Assembly: GCA_001801215.1 (NCBI GenBank)
Contig: MGXA01000091.1
Location: forward strand, 1-64,000
DNA: 64,000 bases
Reading direction: 5' to 3'
Origin: Gallionellales bacterium RIFCSPLOWO2_02_FULL_59_110
Lineage (GTDB): Bacteria > Pseudomonadota > Gammaproteobacteria > Burkholderiales > Gallionellaceae
The number at the start of each line of letters is the position of its first letter. Position 1 is the first letter of the stretch. The notes beneath the pieces were generated by a model that saw nothing but the letters and a program-made list of their open reading frames with translations, did not search any database and was not told the DNA's origin. Positions 1-13,676 of the stretch are shown here, in pieces. A program made the position numbers and the translations under genes.

Positions 1-278
1 CAGGCGAAATGCTGCGCTTCCCACGGGTGCCCGGACATAACCAGCGACTTAGCGGGCGTTGTTTGCTCGCTTAGTCGAATGGCTAGTGGTTTCATCAAAA
101 GTTTTTCGTAGATCACCGCATTCGCGCCCCGCGCAATCGCCTGCGCGATGAATTGGCGGCCATCCGTTTTTTCGCCCGGACAGGCGACGAAGGTGTCGCC
201 CTGCTCTACCGCGCGGCTGTCGGTCACGAGGCGTGTAATTTTCACGTTCAGTTCTTTTAACTGCTCAAGGGGGAACAT
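1..278 (-). CDS. murE: UDP-N-acetylmuramoyl-tripeptide synthetase MurE, N-terminal part (runs off window)
   Basis: Reverse reading [44 protein letters not shown]; start overlaps ftsI stop; dcw order. Confidence 0.85.
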   Translation of the reverse strand, partial: MFPLEQLKELNVKITRLVTDSRAVEQGDTFVACPGEKTDGRQFIAQAIARGANAVIYEKLLMKPLAIRLSEQTTPAKSLVMSGHPWEAQHFA

Positions 279-2008
279 CAGACTTCCTCCCTGACGATGT
301 CGGTTGGCGGCGCTATGACGTTGTCCAGCGGCGCATCGTTCGGCACGTTGAGCGCGTGCAGTGCCGCGCCCGTCACTTTGCTGAACACCGGCGCGGCGAC
401 CAGCCCGCCGTAATAATGCCCGTTGGCAGGCTCGTCGATCATCACCGCCACGATCAGACGCGGATCGGAGACCGGCGCGAAACCGACAAACGAGGCGACA
501 TAGCGGTCGATATAGCGGCCGTTTTCCAGTTTATGCGCGGTGCCGGTCTTGCCCGCCACGCGATAGCCCGCCACCTGCGCCAGGGGCGCCGTGCCGCCGG
601 GCTGCACCACCGATTCCAGCATGGCGCGCAGCGCTTGCGCGGTGCCGCCGGAAAACACCCTTTTCCCGAGCGCGGGCACATTCAGTTTCAGCAGCGACAC
701 CGGCTTCAGTTCACCGTCGCTGGCGAATACGGTGTAGGCGCGCGCCAGTTGCAGCAGGCTCACCGAAATGCCGTGCCCGTAGGACATGGTGGCCTGCTCG
801 ATGGGCTGCCAGGTCTTCGCGTCGCGCAATCTGCCCGATGCCTCGCCGGGAAAATTGCTGCCGGTCTGCGCGCCGAAACCGCTATCCGCAAGGCTTTGCC
901 ACAGCGTCTGCGCTTCGAGCGACAGGGCTATTTTGGCCGAGCCGATATTGCTGGATTTCTGGATGATCTGCGCCACGGTCAGCATCGGTTCCGGATGCGT
1001 ATCGCGGATTTTTTTGTTGCCTACAGTCAGCACGCCGCGCTCGGTGTTGATGATGCTTTCCGGGCGCACTTTGCCCTGTTCGATGGCGCAAGCCACTGTG
1101 AACGGCTTCATCGTCGAACCCGGCTCGAACAAATCGACGATCGCGCGGTTGCGCAGCATCTGGCTGCTGGCTTTGCTGCGGTTATTGGGGTTGTAGGCGG
1201 GATAATTGGCGAGCGCCAGCACTTCGCCGCTCCTCGCATCGAGCACCACCACCGCGCCGGATTTAGCGCGGTGCTGTTTCACCGCATCGGACAGTTCGCG
1301 GTAGGCGAGGTGCTGCACCCGGCTGTCCAGACTCAGTGCGATATCGCTGCCCGGCTTGGGCGCGTGGAGGTTGCCGGCATCCTCAACGATATGCCCGCGC
1401 CGATCCTTGATGACGCGCTGGCTGCCGGACTTGCCGCCCAGACGTTCCTGCAAAGCCAGTTCCAGCCCCTCCTGCCCGTTATCGTCCTGCCCGGTAAAGC
1501 CCAGCGTCTGCGCAACCGCTTCGCCCGCCGGGTAATAGCGGCGATATTCGCGTTGCAGCGAAATGCCGGGCAGATTCAGGCCCACCACTTTTTCGGCCTG
1601 ATCGGGAGGCAGATGGCGTTTGAGATAGACGAAATCGCGCGAGGTATCGAACAGGCGGCTTTTCAGCTCTCCCACATTCATGCCGAGAACCTGCGCCAGC
1701 TGCTTCACTTGACGGCTGTCGGCTTCCACCTCGTCCGGGCTGGCCCATGCCGATTCGACCGGTGTGCTGACGGCAAGGGGGATGCCGTTGCGGTCGGTGA
1801 GCATGCCGCGATGCGCGCCGACTTCGATCACGCGGCTATACCGCGCGTTGCCTTTTTCCTGCAAAAAGCCGTCATGTATCCCTTGCAAATACACGCCGCG
1901 CCCGAGCAATCCGAGCAATCCGAGCAGCAACAGCATAAATAACGCGGTGGCGCGCCATCCGGGCAATTCTGCCGTAATGTCTGGATGTGCGCTGGACGCA
2001 TAATTCAT
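278..2008 (-). CDS. ftsI: Peptidoglycan D,D-transpeptidase FtsI (PBP3)
   Basis: ORF 576 aa; transpeptidase motifs [21 protein letters not shown]; dcw context. Confidence 0.95.
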   Translation of the reverse strand: MNYASSAHPDITAELPGWRATALFMLLLLGLLGLLGRGVYLQGIHDGFLQEKGNARYSRVIEVGAHRGMLTDRNGIPLAVSTPVESAWASPDEVEADSRQVKQLAQVLGMNVGELKSRLFDTSRDFVYLKRHLPPDQAEKVVGLNLPGISLQREYRRYYPAGEAVAQTLGFTGQDDNGQEGLELALQERLGGKSGSQRVIKDRRGHIVEDAGNLHAPKPGSDIALSLDSRVQHLAYRELSDAVKQHRAKSGAVVVLDARSGEVLALANYPAYNPNNRSKASSQMLRNRAIVDLFEPGSTMKPFTVACAIEQGKVRPESIINTERGVLTVGNKKIRDTHPEPMLTVAQIIQKSSNIGSAKIALSLEAQTLWQSLADSGFGAQTGSNFPGEASGRLRDAKTWQPIEQATMSYGHGISVSLLQLARAYTVFASDGELKPVSLLKLNVPALGKRVFSGGTAQALRAMLESVVQPGGTAPLAQVAGYRVAGKTGTAHKLENGRYIDRYVASFVGFAPVSDPRLIVAVMIDEPANGHYYGGLVAAPVFSKVTGAALHALNVPNDAPLDNVIAPPTDIVREEV

Positions 2009-2322
2009 GGTTTCTTGTCTGGTTGGCCGTCAGGCTTTGCCCGTATAAATCTGACTTGCCCGTTCCCGGGCAACTGCATCTGCAACTGGCGCAGCGCAAT
2101 TTTTTCCACTTGCGCCGGCGTGGCCAGGGTGCTTTGCTCCAATTGCAACTGCCCCCATTCCACTTCCATCTGCTGCGCGAGCTCCTTTTGTTTTTGCAGC
2201 TCGATGTACAGTTTGCGCGCCTTGTGCTGCGAAGTGACCACGCTCAGCGCGCAGATCACCACCGCCGCCAGCAGCAGCACATTTAAAGCGCCCCCGAGCA
2301 TCACATCGCTGCGCCACATCAC
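2005..2322 (-). CDS. ftsL: Cell division protein FtsL
   Basis: Small single-TM coiled-coil ORF between rsmH and ftsI. Confidence 0.85.
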   Translation of the reverse strand: MMWRSDVMLGGALNVLLLAAVVICALSVVTSQHKARKLYIELQKQKELAQQMEVEWGQLQLEQSTLATPAQVEKIALRQLQMQLPGNGQVRFIRAKPDGQPDKKP

Positions 2323-3239
2323 AAGCGCTCCGCCACGCGCAGCACCGCGCTGCGCGCGCGCGGATTGGCCCGCACTTCAGCCTCGCTCGCTCGCACCGCC
2401 TTGCCGGCCAGATACAATTTTCCCTGCGGCACTTCGCTGGCACGGATCGGCACATCGCGCGGCAATTTGTCGCCTTCAGCCATGTCGCGCATGAAATGCT
2501 TCACGATGCGATCTTCCAGCGAATGGAAGCTGATCACTGCCAGGCGCCCGCCGGTCTTGAGATGCGTCACGCATTCCGGCAGCACCCGCGCAAGCTCTTC
2601 GAGTTCCCCGTTGAGAAAAATCCGTATAGCCTGAAAGGTGCGCGTTGCCGGGTTCTGCCCGGCTTCGCGGGTACGTACCGTTTTGCCAACCAGCTCGACG
2701 AGCTGCCGCGTGGTGAGGATGGGTTGGACTGCGCGCGCCGCAACAACCGCCCTTGCAATCTGCTTAGCAAACCGTTCTTCGCCGTAATCACGTATCACCC
2801 CCGCAAGAAAACCTTCATCCACCGTCGCCAGCCACTCGGCCGCAGTCATCCCGCCGCTGGTGTCCATGCGCATGTCCAGCGGCGCATCAAAGCGAAAACT
2901 GAAACCGCGCCGCGCATCGTCCAGTTGCGGCGACGACACCCCGAGATCCAGCAGGATGCCATCCACTCTTTCTGCGCCCTGCTCGCGCAACACTTCCGCC
3001 AGATGCGCGAAACCGCGATGCACCATGCAAAAGCGCGCATCGCGCCATGTGTTGCCTGCCGCCACCGCCGCCGGATCCTTGTCCAGCGCAATCAATTTGC
3101 CTTTGCCGCCGAGCCGTTCCAAAATCAGCGCGCTGTGCCCGCCACGCCCGAACGTCCCGTCCACGTAGATGCCGTCCGGCTTGATGTCCAGCGCTTCGAC
3201 CGCTTCATTCAGTAAAACGGTGGTGTGGGCTAATTCCAT
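2319..3239 (-). CDS. rsmH: 16S rRNA m4C1402 methyltransferase RsmH (MraW)
   Basis: [38 protein letters not shown]; start refined to 3239. Confidence 0.95.
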   Translation of the reverse strand: MELAHTTVLLNEAVEALDIKPDGIYVDGTFGRGGHSALILERLGGKGKLIALDKDPAAVAAGNTWRDARFCMVHRGFAHLAEVLREQGAERVDGILLDLGVSSPQLDDARRGFSFRFDAPLDMRMDTSGGMTAAEWLATVDEGFLAGVIRDYGEERFAKQIARAVVAARAVQPILTTRQLVELVGKTVRTREAGQNPATRTFQAIRIFLNGELEELARVLPECVTHLKTGGRLAVISFHSLEDRIVKHFMRDMAEGDKLPRDVPIRASEVPQGKLYLAGKAVRASEAEVRANPRARSAVLRVAERL

Positions 3240-3360
3240 TTCATAAATAAAAAATCGTAGGCCGGGCTCCGCCCGACAGCCCTCCGACAAACCTGATCCG
3301 GCAGGCATAGCCCGCCCAACAAAATTGCACTGTCGATCTGAAAATGTAATAGGCCCTCAC

Positions 3361-3807
3361 TCATAACGAGAAGCCTTCCAGTTCCGGAGGCAGTTCCCCA
3401 TCCATGAACGACAGCGCGGTTTCCTGCTGCGCCTGCCATTTCGCCTCGTCCCACAATTCGAATTTGTTGCCCTGCCCGACCAGCATCACGCGTTTATCCA
3501 GTGCGGCCACGCCGCGCAAGGCTGGAGAAATCAACACGCGCCCGGCGCCGTCCATCACCACATCCTCGGCATAACCGATCAGGCGGCGCTGCAACGCACG
3601 GATTTTCGGGTTGAGCGCGGAGAGCTTGAGCAGCTTGTCGCGGATCGGCTGCCATTCTGGCTGCGGATACAGCAGCAGACAGCCGTCGGCATCGGCGGTC
3701 AACACCAGGTTGCCCGCGCAATTCGCGAGCAGCATGTCGCGATGCCGCGCCGGTATCGCCAGCCTGCCTTTGCTGTCCAGATTAAGTTGCGCCGCTCCCT
3801 GAAACAT
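3361..3807 (-). CDS. mraZ: Transcriptional regulator MraZ
   Basis: MFQGAAQLNLDSKGRLAIPARHR; start refined to 3807, downstream of the operator repeats. Confidence 0.93.
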   Translation of the reverse strand: MFQGAAQLNLDSKGRLAIPARHRDMLLANCAGNLVLTADADGCLLLYPQPEWQPIRDKLLKLSALNPKIRALQRRLIGYAEDVVMDGAGRVLISPALRGVAALDKRVMLVGQGNKFELWDEAKWQAQQETALSFMDGELPPELEGFSL

Positions 3808-3816
3808 CTTCTCAAC

Positions 3817-3851
3817 CCCACTTTTACCCACTTTTTACCACTTAAGCCCAC
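3817..3851 (-). promoter_or_regulatory. MraZ-type operator: four pentamers GTGGG/GTGGT with 10-nt periodicity
   Basis: Minus strand reads GTGGG-CTTAA-GTGGT-AAAAA-GTGGG-TAAAA-GTGGG about 10 nt upstream of mraZ ATG. Confidence 0.85.
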
Positions 3852-4110
3852 TATATTGAAAAAAAACTAGCCCGTCAAGCGGAAAAACCGCTTTTTTCTT
3901 TACGGGACAAGGGGTTAGCGCGGGAAGTTAAAGAAAAACAAATTTACTTAAAAAGCAATGGATTGCGCAAACAAGCTAAAGTTGTTTGTAATGGATGGTC
4001 AGGTTATTTTGGCGGATTGCCGTTGACCGGCGACTAACCTGAGGTGCGCGGATTATTGGGAAGCTGCTTGAACTTTTACCCGCAGAAATCCCGGGGGCTG
4101 TTCACGGCTT

Positions 4111-6266
<2,156 letters not shown>

Positions 6267-7262
6267 TCAAAACGTGTAACCCACCTGTTTGTTGTGCGGT
6301 TCCAGTTCATCCAGCAGGTTGAGCAGGGGCCTGAGGCCGATATAGCGCTCGCATGCAGCGCGCAGATAGTCCATAACCAGCGGCAGGTCTTTCAGGTAAC
6401 CGTCTTTGCCGTCGCGGTGATACAGGCGCGCGAAGATGCCCAACACCTTGAGATGGCGCTGCACGCCCATCCACTCATAGTCGCGGTAGAAACCGGAAAA
6501 ATCGTCAGCTACCGGCAGCCCGGCCTTGCGCGCCTTTTCCCAGTAGCGGATCAGCCAGTCGAGCGTTTCCGCTTCTTCCCGGCGGATATAGGCATCCTTG
6601 AACAGCGACGCCAGGTCGTAGGTGATCGGGCCATATACCGCATCCTGAAAATCGAGGATGCCGGGATTCGGTTCGGTTGCCATCAGGTTGCGCGAATGAT
6701 AGTCGCGATGCACATATACGCGCGGCTGCGCCAGATTGCTGGCGAGGATGCGACGGAAGCATTCTTCCAGCGCGCCCCGCTGGCTATCGCCAAGCGCCAC
6801 GCCGAGATGTTTGGCGATGTACCACTCCGGAAACAGGTTGAGTTCGCGGCGCAGCAGCGCTTCGTCGTAAGGCGGCAATTCTTTTTCATTCGAGGCGAGC
6901 TGGATTTTGATCAGGGCGTCGGTGGCCGCACCGTAAAGTTCACGCGCCGTATCACCGTTCAGCGCTTGCAGGTAGGTGGTACTGCCCAGGTCGGACAGCA
7001 GCAGAAAACCCTGCCGCAAGTCCTGCGCATACACGTGCGGCACATGCGTCCCCGCCGCTTCGAACAGTTGGGCGATATGCAAAAACGGGCGGCAGTCCTC
7101 GTGTTGCGGCGGAGCGTCCATCACGATGAGCGTCCGCCCATCCGGGAAAGTGGCGCGAAAATAGCGGCGGAAGCTGGCATCGGCGGAGGCCGGGGCAAGG
7201 GTAAAGGTCTCGCCGGGAAACTGGCTGTGCAGCCATGCGCTAAGGAGTTGCTGGCGCTGCAT
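6267..7262 (-). CDS. amgK: AmgK-like anomeric sugar kinase (aminoglycoside phosphotransferase family)
   Basis: YVHRDYHSRNLM catalytic loop, ILDFQDAVYGPITYDLASL; start MQRQQLLSAWL. Confidence 0.85.
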   Translation of the reverse strand: MQRQQLLSAWLHSQFPGETFTLAPASADASFRRYFRATFPDGRTLIVMDAPPQHEDCRPFLHIAQLFEAAGTHVPHVYAQDLRQGFLLLSDLGSTTYLQALNGDTARELYGAATDALIKIQLASNEKELPPYDEALLRRELNLFPEWYIAKHLGVALGDSQRGALEECFRRILASNLAQPRVYVHRDYHSRNLMATEPNPGILDFQDAVYGPITYDLASLFKDAYIRREEAETLDWLIRYWEKARKAGLPVADDFSGFYRDYEWMGVQRHLKVLGIFARLYHRDGKDGYLKDLPLVMDYLRAACERYIGLRPLLNLLDELEPHNKQVGYTF

Positions 7263-7319
7263 ATCGGGCTTTCCGATGTTAATGGTAAACTTGCGGAAGT
7301 TTACCACCTTACTATCGTC

Positions 7320-9536
7320 ATGCGGTTTCGCTTCAAGCCTGTCGCATTTTCCTTGCTCTGCACTTTTGCGCATCATGCCAGCGCGAATGCGGAGTTGTTC
7401 GCGCTGCGCATGGACAAAACCTTTATGGTGATAACCGATCCGGCGCATGAGTCTCCCGCCTTCGTGGAAGCCGATTACCTGGCGGGCCAGAAGGAAAACA
7501 TGATCGAGGCAACCGGCAACGCGATATTGCGCAAGCGCTGGCAGTCGATCCGTGCCGATCGCCTGCTGTACTCCCAGGATACGCAGGATCTCGAGGCGCA
7601 TGGTTCGGTGGTGCTGGAACAGGACGGCAACACGATGAGCGGGCCGCATCTCAAGCTGAACCTGGACACCAGCATCGGCACCATGACACAACCGGAGTTT
7701 TACCTGATAGAAAACGGCGGGCGCGGCGCGGCGAACATGCTGCACATTCACGACAAGCAGCATTACACGCTGGATAACGCATCCTATACCACCTGCCCGG
7801 CCGAGGACGAGGACTGGCTGCTGAAAATGCGCGGCCTGGAAATTGATCGCGACCGGCAGATCGGAACCGCCTATCATGCCTGGATCGAATTCATGGGTGT
7901 ACCGATCCTGTATTCGCCCTGGATGAACTTTCCGCTCAACGATCAGCGCAAATCGGGGCTCTTGTCGCCGGTATTCGGCAGTACCACCCAGGGCGGCAGG
8001 GAATTGACCTTGCCTTATTACTGGAACATTGCGCCGAACCGCGATGCGACGATTGCGCCGCGCATAATGACCAAGCGCGGAATATTGCTCAACAATGAAT
8101 TCCGCTATCTGGAGCCGCGTTATGGCGGAGAATTGCAGGTGGACGTGTTGCCCAATGACAAGCTGGCGATGCGCAGCCGCACGCGGGTTCACCTCACGCA
8201 TAACCACGCCTTGGCGGGCGGGCTGAGCGGCTTCGCCAACCTGCACAGCGTCTCGGACGACGCGTATTTCCGCGACTTGGGGAACACGGTGAATGCCACG
8301 TCCCAGGCCAATCTGCTGCAGGAAGCGGTATTGACTTACGGTGCCGGATGGTGGAATGCGGCCGCGCGCGTACAGCGCTACCAGACCCTGCAAGACCCGG
8401 CTGCGCCAATCAGCGTGCCTTACAAACGCATGCCGCAATTGCTGGTCAACGCGCAGCGAAACTTCGCCGGTGCCAACCTTGCGTTTGCCGGGGAGTTTGT
8501 CGATTTCAGCCACTCCACCGCGCCGAATGCCCGGCGCTTGGTAATCAACCCCAGCGTCAGCTACCCCCTGGTCAATGATCCCGCTTTTTACGTGACGCCG
8601 AAAATCGCCTTGCACCATACGCATTATGCGCTGGGCGCCAATAATGCCAGCGGTTCGTCGAACGTTTCGCGCACCTTGCCGCTACTGAGCTTGGATAGCG
8701 GCGTTGCTTTCGAACGCGACTGGGATCTGTTCGGCGGCAGCTACGTGCATACGCTGGAGCCGCGCGCCTTCTACGTTTATGTGCCGTACAAAAACCAGGA
8801 TGCGCTGCCCAACTTCGATTCGGCGCAGGCCGGTTTCGATTTCACCCAGATGTTCACCGAGAACCGCTTCTTCGGCAGCGACCGGGTGGGCGACTCGAAT
8901 CACATTACGCTGGCCATGACCTCTCGTTTGCTCGATCAGGAAAACGGCATGGAGCGGCTGAAGCTGCTGGTGGGGGAACGCTTCAGCCTGGAAACACCCA
9001 AGGTAAACCTGGTCGCGCCCACCATGACCACCAATAAATCCGACATTTTGCTCGCCGCCTCCGGAAGCGTGACCAAGGCATGGTCTTTTGACAGCGAGTT
9101 TCAGTACGACCCAAACCAGTCGCACAGCCAACGCTATAATATTGCCGCGCGCTACCGGCCGGAACTGGGCAAGTCCCTCGACCTGGGCTACCGCTTCGCC
9201 CGCAGCACCTTGCGCCAGGTGGATCTTTCCGGGCAGTGGCCGTTATCCGGCCACTGGCGTGCGGTGGGACGTTTGAATTATTCCCTGCAGGACGGCAAAA
9301 CCTTGGAGTCGATCGCCGGGCTTGAGTATAATCAAAGCTGCTGGACGTTCCGATTTGTGGCACAACGCTTTACCGTCGCGGCACAACAGGTCAATACGGG
9401 CATTTTCCTGCAACTTGAACTGAACGACTTGATCAGTGTCGGCGTGGATCCCATTAATGCCTTGAAGCAAAACGTGCCAAGCTACACCAAGTTAAACGAA
9501 AAACCCGCCAGCAAACCCAGTTCAGTCTTGCGTTGA
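7320..9536 (+). CDS. lptD: LPS assembly outer-membrane protein LptD
   Basis: OstA-like N-terminus and long C-terminal barrel; followed by surA, pdxA and rsmA in the classic order. Confidence 0.93.
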   Translation: MRFRFKPVAFSLLCTFAHHASANAELFALRMDKTFMVITDPAHESPAFVEADYLAGQKENMIEATGNAILRKRWQSIRADRLLYSQDTQDLEAHGSVVLEQDGNTMSGPHLKLNLDTSIGTMTQPEFYLIENGGRGAANMLHIHDKQHYTLDNASYTTCPAEDEDWLLKMRGLEIDRDRQIGTAYHAWIEFMGVPILYSPWMNFPLNDQRKSGLLSPVFGSTTQGGRELTLPYYWNIAPNRDATIAPRIMTKRGILLNNEFRYLEPRYGGELQVDVLPNDKLAMRSRTRVHLTHNHALAGGLSGFANLHSVSDDAYFRDLGNTVNATSQANLLQEAVLTYGAGWWNAAARVQRYQTLQDPAAPISVPYKRMPQLLVNAQRNFAGANLAFAGEFVDFSHSTAPNARRLVINPSVSYPLVNDPAFYVTPKIALHHTHYALGANNASGSSNVSRTLPLLSLDSGVAFERDWDLFGGSYVHTLEPRAFYVYVPYKNQDALPNFDSAQAGFDFTQMFTENRFFGSDRVGDSNHITLAMTSRLLDQENGMERLKLLVGERFSLETPKVNLVAPTMTTNKSDILLAASGSVTKAWSFDSEFQYDPNQSHSQRYNIAARYRPELGKSLDLGYRFARSTLRQVDLSGQWPLSGHWRAVGRLNYSLQDGKTLESIAGLEYNQSCWTFRFVAQRFTVAAQQVNTGIFLQLELNDLISVGVDPINALKQNVPSYTKLNEKPASKPSSVLR

Positions 9537-10906
9537 GCAAAGGAATGATGATGTCTAGAATGGCAGCCGCCGCGCTGATTTGCTGTGCCACTTTCATTGC
9601 AGCCTCCCCGGTTTCTGCTGCCGATGCCGCGTCGGCGAAGCCTGCGCAGGCTCCTGCCGCTATCGATCCGCAAAAACAGGTTGCGGCGGTCGATTGGGTC
9701 GTTGCCGTGGTCAACGACGACGTAATCACCCGCAACGAACTGGATGACCGGCTGCGCGTGGTAGTGCGGCAGTTGCAGAAACAGGGCACATCGCTGCCTG
9801 CCCCGAAGGTGCTGGAAAAGCAAATACTCGAACGCATGATTACCGACATGTTGCAGGCGCAGCATGCCAAGGAAAACGGCATTCGCGTGGATGACACCCA
9901 GCTCGACTTGGCAATTACGCGCATCGCACAGCAGAACGGCTCCCCGTCGCTAGCAGAATTCCGGGCAAGACTGGAAACGGACGGCGTGGATTTCAAAAAA
10001 TTCCGCGAAGAAATACGCAGCGAAATTATTTCCACACGCCTGCGCGAGCGCGAGGTGGAGAGCAAACTGATCATCGGCGACGGCGAAGTGGACAACTACC
10101 TTGCCAACAAGAAAAAAATGGGCGGGGCGGAAGAAGAACTTCACCTCGCGCATATTCTGGTGGTCATACCGGAGCAGGCCAGCGCGGAGAAAATCCAGGC
10201 TGCGCGCGACAAAGCCAAGCACGCATTGAACCAATTAAGGGATGGCGCGGATTTCGCGCAAGTCGCGGCGGGCTATTCCGACGCCAAGGATGCGCTGAAA
10301 GGCGGAGATCTCGGCTGGCGGCCAGGCGACCGCTTGCCGCCGCTGTTTGCCGGTGAACTGCAAAAACTGCAACCCGGACAGGTCACTCCGGTATTGCGCA
10401 GCCCGAACGGTTTTCACATCCTCAAACTGGTTGACCGGCGCAGCGCCGGTGCGCCGGTGGTGATTGCGCAAACCCATGCACGTCACATCCTGATCAAGAC
10501 CAGCGAGATCGTTTCCGAAAGTGAAGCAAAAAAACAGCTGATGGAAATCAAGGCGCGCATTGAAGCCGGCATGGATTTTGCCGAGCAGGCGAGGCGCTTT
10601 TCCCAGGACGGCAGCGCACAACAGGGCGGCGACCTGGACTGGCTCTCGCCCGGGCAGACCGTTCCCGAGTTCGAGGCGGTGATTAACAGGCTGCAACCCG
10701 GCATGATGGATGTGGCGCAAACGCAATTCGGCTGGCATCTGATCCAGGTGCTGGAACGGAGGGATACCGATGTCAGCGAACAGCAGCAGCGCCAGCAAGC
10801 GCGCATCGCCATCGCCACGTTCAAAGCCGATGAGCAGTATCAGGACTGGTTGCGCCAGTTGCGCGACCGCGCCTTTGTCGAATATCGCCTTGAAGAAACA
10901 CGGTAA
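9533..10906 (+). CDS. surA: Periplasmic peptidyl-prolyl isomerase/chaperone SurA
   Basis: Signal peptide, two parvulin domains (HLAHILVVIPE, THARHILIKTSE). Confidence 0.95.
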   Translation: MSKGMMMSRMAAAALICCATFIAASPVSAADAASAKPAQAPAAIDPQKQVAAVDWVVAVVNDDVITRNELDDRLRVVVRQLQKQGTSLPAPKVLEKQILERMITDMLQAQHAKENGIRVDDTQLDLAITRIAQQNGSPSLAEFRARLETDGVDFKKFREEIRSEIISTRLREREVESKLIIGDGEVDNYLANKKKMGGAEEELHLAHILVVIPEQASAEKIQAARDKAKHALNQLRDGADFAQVAAGYSDAKDALKGGDLGWRPGDRLPPLFAGELQKLQPGQVTPVLRSPNGFHILKLVDRRSAGAPVVIAQTHARHILIKTSEIVSESEAKKQLMEIKARIEAGMDFAEQARRFSQDGSAQQGGDLDWLSPGQTVPEFEAVINRLQPGMMDVAQTQFGWHLIQVLERRDTDVSEQQQRQQARIAIATFKADEQYQDWLRQLRDRAFVEYRLEETR

Positions 10907-10909
10907 GCG

Positions 10910-11947
10910 GTGAACGCGGCATCCGATCCGCTTCCGTTGGCAATCACCGCCGGCGAACCGGCCGGCATCGGCCCGGATTTGTGCGTGCAGCTTGCCGCCG
11001 CGCCGCCCGATATTCCGTTCGTCGTCGTTGCCGATAAAAACCTGCTGCAGCAGCGCGCCGCGCAACTCGGCCTGAATTTACGGCTGCGCGATTATGCTGC
11101 CACAAGGGGGGTTGCCGAACCGGAAGCAATTGCCCCTTCTCCCTTCTCCCTTCCCCCTTCCCTGCCTGTCCTCCATGTTCCGCTTTCCGCACCATGCCAT
11201 GCAGGCGAGCTAAATGCCGCCAACAGCGGCTATGTGCTGGCGACCCTGCGCCGCGCCATGCAAGGTTGCCAGACGGGTGAGTTTTCCGGCATGGTCACCG
11301 CCCCGGTGCACAAAGGCATTATCAACGACGCCGGAGTACCGTTCACCGGGCATACCGAGTTTCTGGCCGAGCAGACGCATACTCCATTGGTGGTGATGAT
11401 GCTGGCCGGTGGCGGGATGCGCGTGGCGCTGGCCACCACCCATCTTCCGCTGAAAGACGTGCCTGGCGCAATTACCGCGCCGTTGCTGGAAAACGTGCTG
11501 CGCATCATCCGGCGCGATCTGCAACGCCGCTTCGGCATCGCGCAGCCGCGCATCCTAGTGGCCGGATTGAATCCCCATGCGGGAGAAGGCGGATATCTGG
11601 GGCGCGAGGAGATCGAGGTGATGATCCCGGTGCTGGACCGGCTGCGCGCCGAGGGTTTCGATGTCAGCGTGCCGCTGCCCGCCGACACCTTGTTCACCCC
11701 GCAAAAACTCGCGCAATGCGACTGCGTGCTGGCGATGTACCACGATCAGGGGCTGCCGGTGCTCAAACACGCCAGCTTCGGGCAGGGCGTAAACATCACG
11801 CTCGGCCTGCCGATCATCCGCACTTCGGTGGATCACGGCACGGCGCTGGATCTGGCCGGAACCGGCAAGGCAGAAGCCGGTAGCCTGCTTGAGGCAATCA
11901 GGGTCGCGGCACAGATGGCGCGCAACGAACCGGCATACCGTGCATAA
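10910..11947 (+). CDS. pdxA: 4-hydroxythreonine-4-phosphate dehydrogenase
   Basis: [39 protein letters not shown]. Confidence 0.95.
   Translation: MNAASDPLPLAITAGEPAGIGPDLCVQLAAAPPDIPFVVVADKNLLQQRAAQLGLNLRLRDYAATRGVAEPEAIAPSPFSLPPSLPVLHVPLSAPCHAGELNAANSGYVLATLRRAMQGCQTGEFSGMVTAPVHKGIINDAGVPFTGHTEFLAEQTHTPLVVMMLAGGGMRVALATTHLPLKDVPGAITAPLLENVLRIIRRDLQRRFGIAQPRILVAGLNPHAGEGGYLGREEIEVMIPVLDRLRAEGFDVSVPLPADTLFTPQKLAQCDCVLAMYHDQGLPVLKHASFGQGVNITLGLPIIRTSVDHGTALDLAGTGKAEAGSLLEAIRVAAQMARNEPAYRA
11134..11161. repeat. Heptamer tandem repeat CCCTTCT x2 / CCCTTCC x2
   Basis: Direct reading within pdxA, encodes [11 protein letters not shown]. Confidence 0.85.
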
Positions 11948-12731
11948 AGCCAAAAAGCATTTTGGGCAGAATTTCCTCGTCGATGAACAAATCATCGCCG
12001 ATATCATCGCGGCGATCCGCCCCGCAGCAGAGGACAACATGGTCGAAATCGGCCCCGGTCTAGGCGCGCTGACCCGTCCGCTGCTGGTACGCCTGAACCG
12101 TCTGCACGTTGTGGAAATCGACCGCGACATCATCGCGCGACTGAAACATGATTACCCGCAGGATAACCCGGCGGCGAAATTGACCATCCATGCCGGGGAC
12201 GCGCTGAAATTCGATTTTGCGACGCTGCCCGCCCCGCTGCGCATCGTCGGCAATCTGCCCTACAACATCTCCTCGCCGCTGCTGTTCCACTTCGCCGGGT
12301 ATGCCGGATGCATCCGGGACATGCACTTCATGTTGCAAAACGAGGTAGTCGAACGCATGGTCGCCGCACCGTCCACGCCGGAGTATGGGCGGCTGTCGGT
12401 CATGCTGCAATACCGCTTCCACATGGAGAAGCTGCTCGACGTGCCGCCGCATTCTTTCCGCCCGGCGCCCAAGGTGGATTCCGCCGTGGTGCGCATGATC
12501 CCGCTACTCGCCGCTGAAATCGGGGTGCGCAATGAGAAACTTTTCGCCGCGATTGTCGGCGCGGCATTCGGCCAACGCCGCAAAACGCTGCGCAATACCC
12601 TGCGCGGTTATTTGGATGAAGCGGATTTTGCCCAGATGGGAATCGATGCCATGCTACGCGCGGAAAACCTGTCCGTGGCGGAATTTGCGTTAGTGACGGA
12701 GTACCTGGATAAGGCAGAGCATCGCCGCTAA
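11940..12731 (+). CDS. rsmA: 16S rRNA dimethyladenosine transferase RsmA/KsgA
   Basis: GTG start; [31 protein letters not shown]. Confidence 0.95.
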   Translation: MHKAKKHFGQNFLVDEQIIADIIAAIRPAAEDNMVEIGPGLGALTRPLLVRLNRLHVVEIDRDIIARLKHDYPQDNPAAKLTIHAGDALKFDFATLPAPLRIVGNLPYNISSPLLFHFAGYAGCIRDMHFMLQNEVVERMVAAPSTPEYGRLSVMLQYRFHMEKLLDVPPHSFRPAPKVDSAVVRMIPLLAAEIGVRNEKLFAAIVGAAFGQRRKTLRNTLRGYLDEADFAQMGIDAMLRAENLSVAEFALVTEYLDKAEHRR

Positions 12732-12786
12732 GCGGTTTCCCGGCTCGCAGCCAAACCTTCATTACCGCACGTACGCCTCGCCCGGA

Positions 12787-13317
12787 TCAGGCGTTGGAAA
12801 TTTTATGCGCCTGCTGTGCGTGGCCTGCGCCATTCTTATGCGCGTGCGCGGGAAGATAGCGCGCCAGCTCATTGAGCGCCATCGTATAAACTTCACGCTT
12901 GAATTCGATTACCGCGTTGATATCCAGCCAGTAATCATTCCAGCGCCACGCATCGAATTCCGGATGCGTGCAGGCGCGCAGACAGACATCACATTCACGG
13001 CCAACTAGGCGCAACAAAAACCAGATCTGCTTTTGCCCGCGATAACCGCCGCGCGATTCGCGCTTGCTCCAGCTTTGCGGAACCTCGTAACGCATCCAGT
13101 CGCGGGTGCGCCCGAGTATGGCCACATGTTCCGGCATCAAGCCCACTTCTTCGCGCAACTCGCGGTACATCGCCTGTTCCGGGGTTTCGCCATGCTGGAT
13201 ACCGCCTTGCGGAAACTGCCAGGCATGTTGCCGCACCCGCTTGCCCCAAAACACCTGATTTTTGTCATTCGTGATAATGATGCCGACATTCGGGCGGTAG
13301 CCGTCTCGGTCGATCAT
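12787..13317 (-). CDS. rppH: RNA pyrophosphohydrolase (Nudix)
   Basis: [17 protein letters not shown], Nudix box [23 protein letters not shown]. Confidence 0.95.
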   Translation of the reverse strand: MIDRDGYRPNVGIIITNDKNQVFWGKRVRQHAWQFPQGGIQHGETPEQAMYRELREEVGLMPEHVAILGRTRDWMRYEVPQSWSKRESRGGYRGQKQIWFLLRLVGRECDVCLRACTHPEFDAWRWNDYWLDINAVIEFKREVYTMALNELARYLPAHAHKNGAGHAQQAHKISNA

Positions 13318-13676
13318 TTGCCACTCTATTCGGTTAATTTAATGCGCGGATTCTTTCACATTTCCTGTTTGTTGGAAAGCGAATCCGCTTTTCCGCGATT
13401 GCCCGAATGACCAGGTTGCTTTCCCCCGATCAGAAATATCTCCAATGTCAGGAATGCCGATCCGGAGGCGCTAGCGCAGTTCGCCCGGGCGGCAGGAACC
13501 AAGCATCCATTCAAACCAAGCGCCGGAAGGAAAAAATCCTGCCATTTAACGCCGCCCGCTCTTTTTTGATAGAATCGCATAAATATTCCCATACGGATTT
13601 GAGCGTAAATCCAGACTGTTATTTTCTCCATTCCAGTTTTTCCGGGACTCGCCAGATTGCCCGCCAAATATCCAGC

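Noticed and set aside
356-1942. 528-aa plus-strand ORF opposite ftsI
   Set aside because: Antisense shadow ORF of a confident ftsI; composition is His/Arg/Gln-rich with no domain signature.
3877-3902. Hairpin agcgg-aaaaa-ccgct followed by T-run as a terminator
   Set aside because: Looks like a plus-strand terminator, but no plus-strand gene ends there, so its role cannot be supported.
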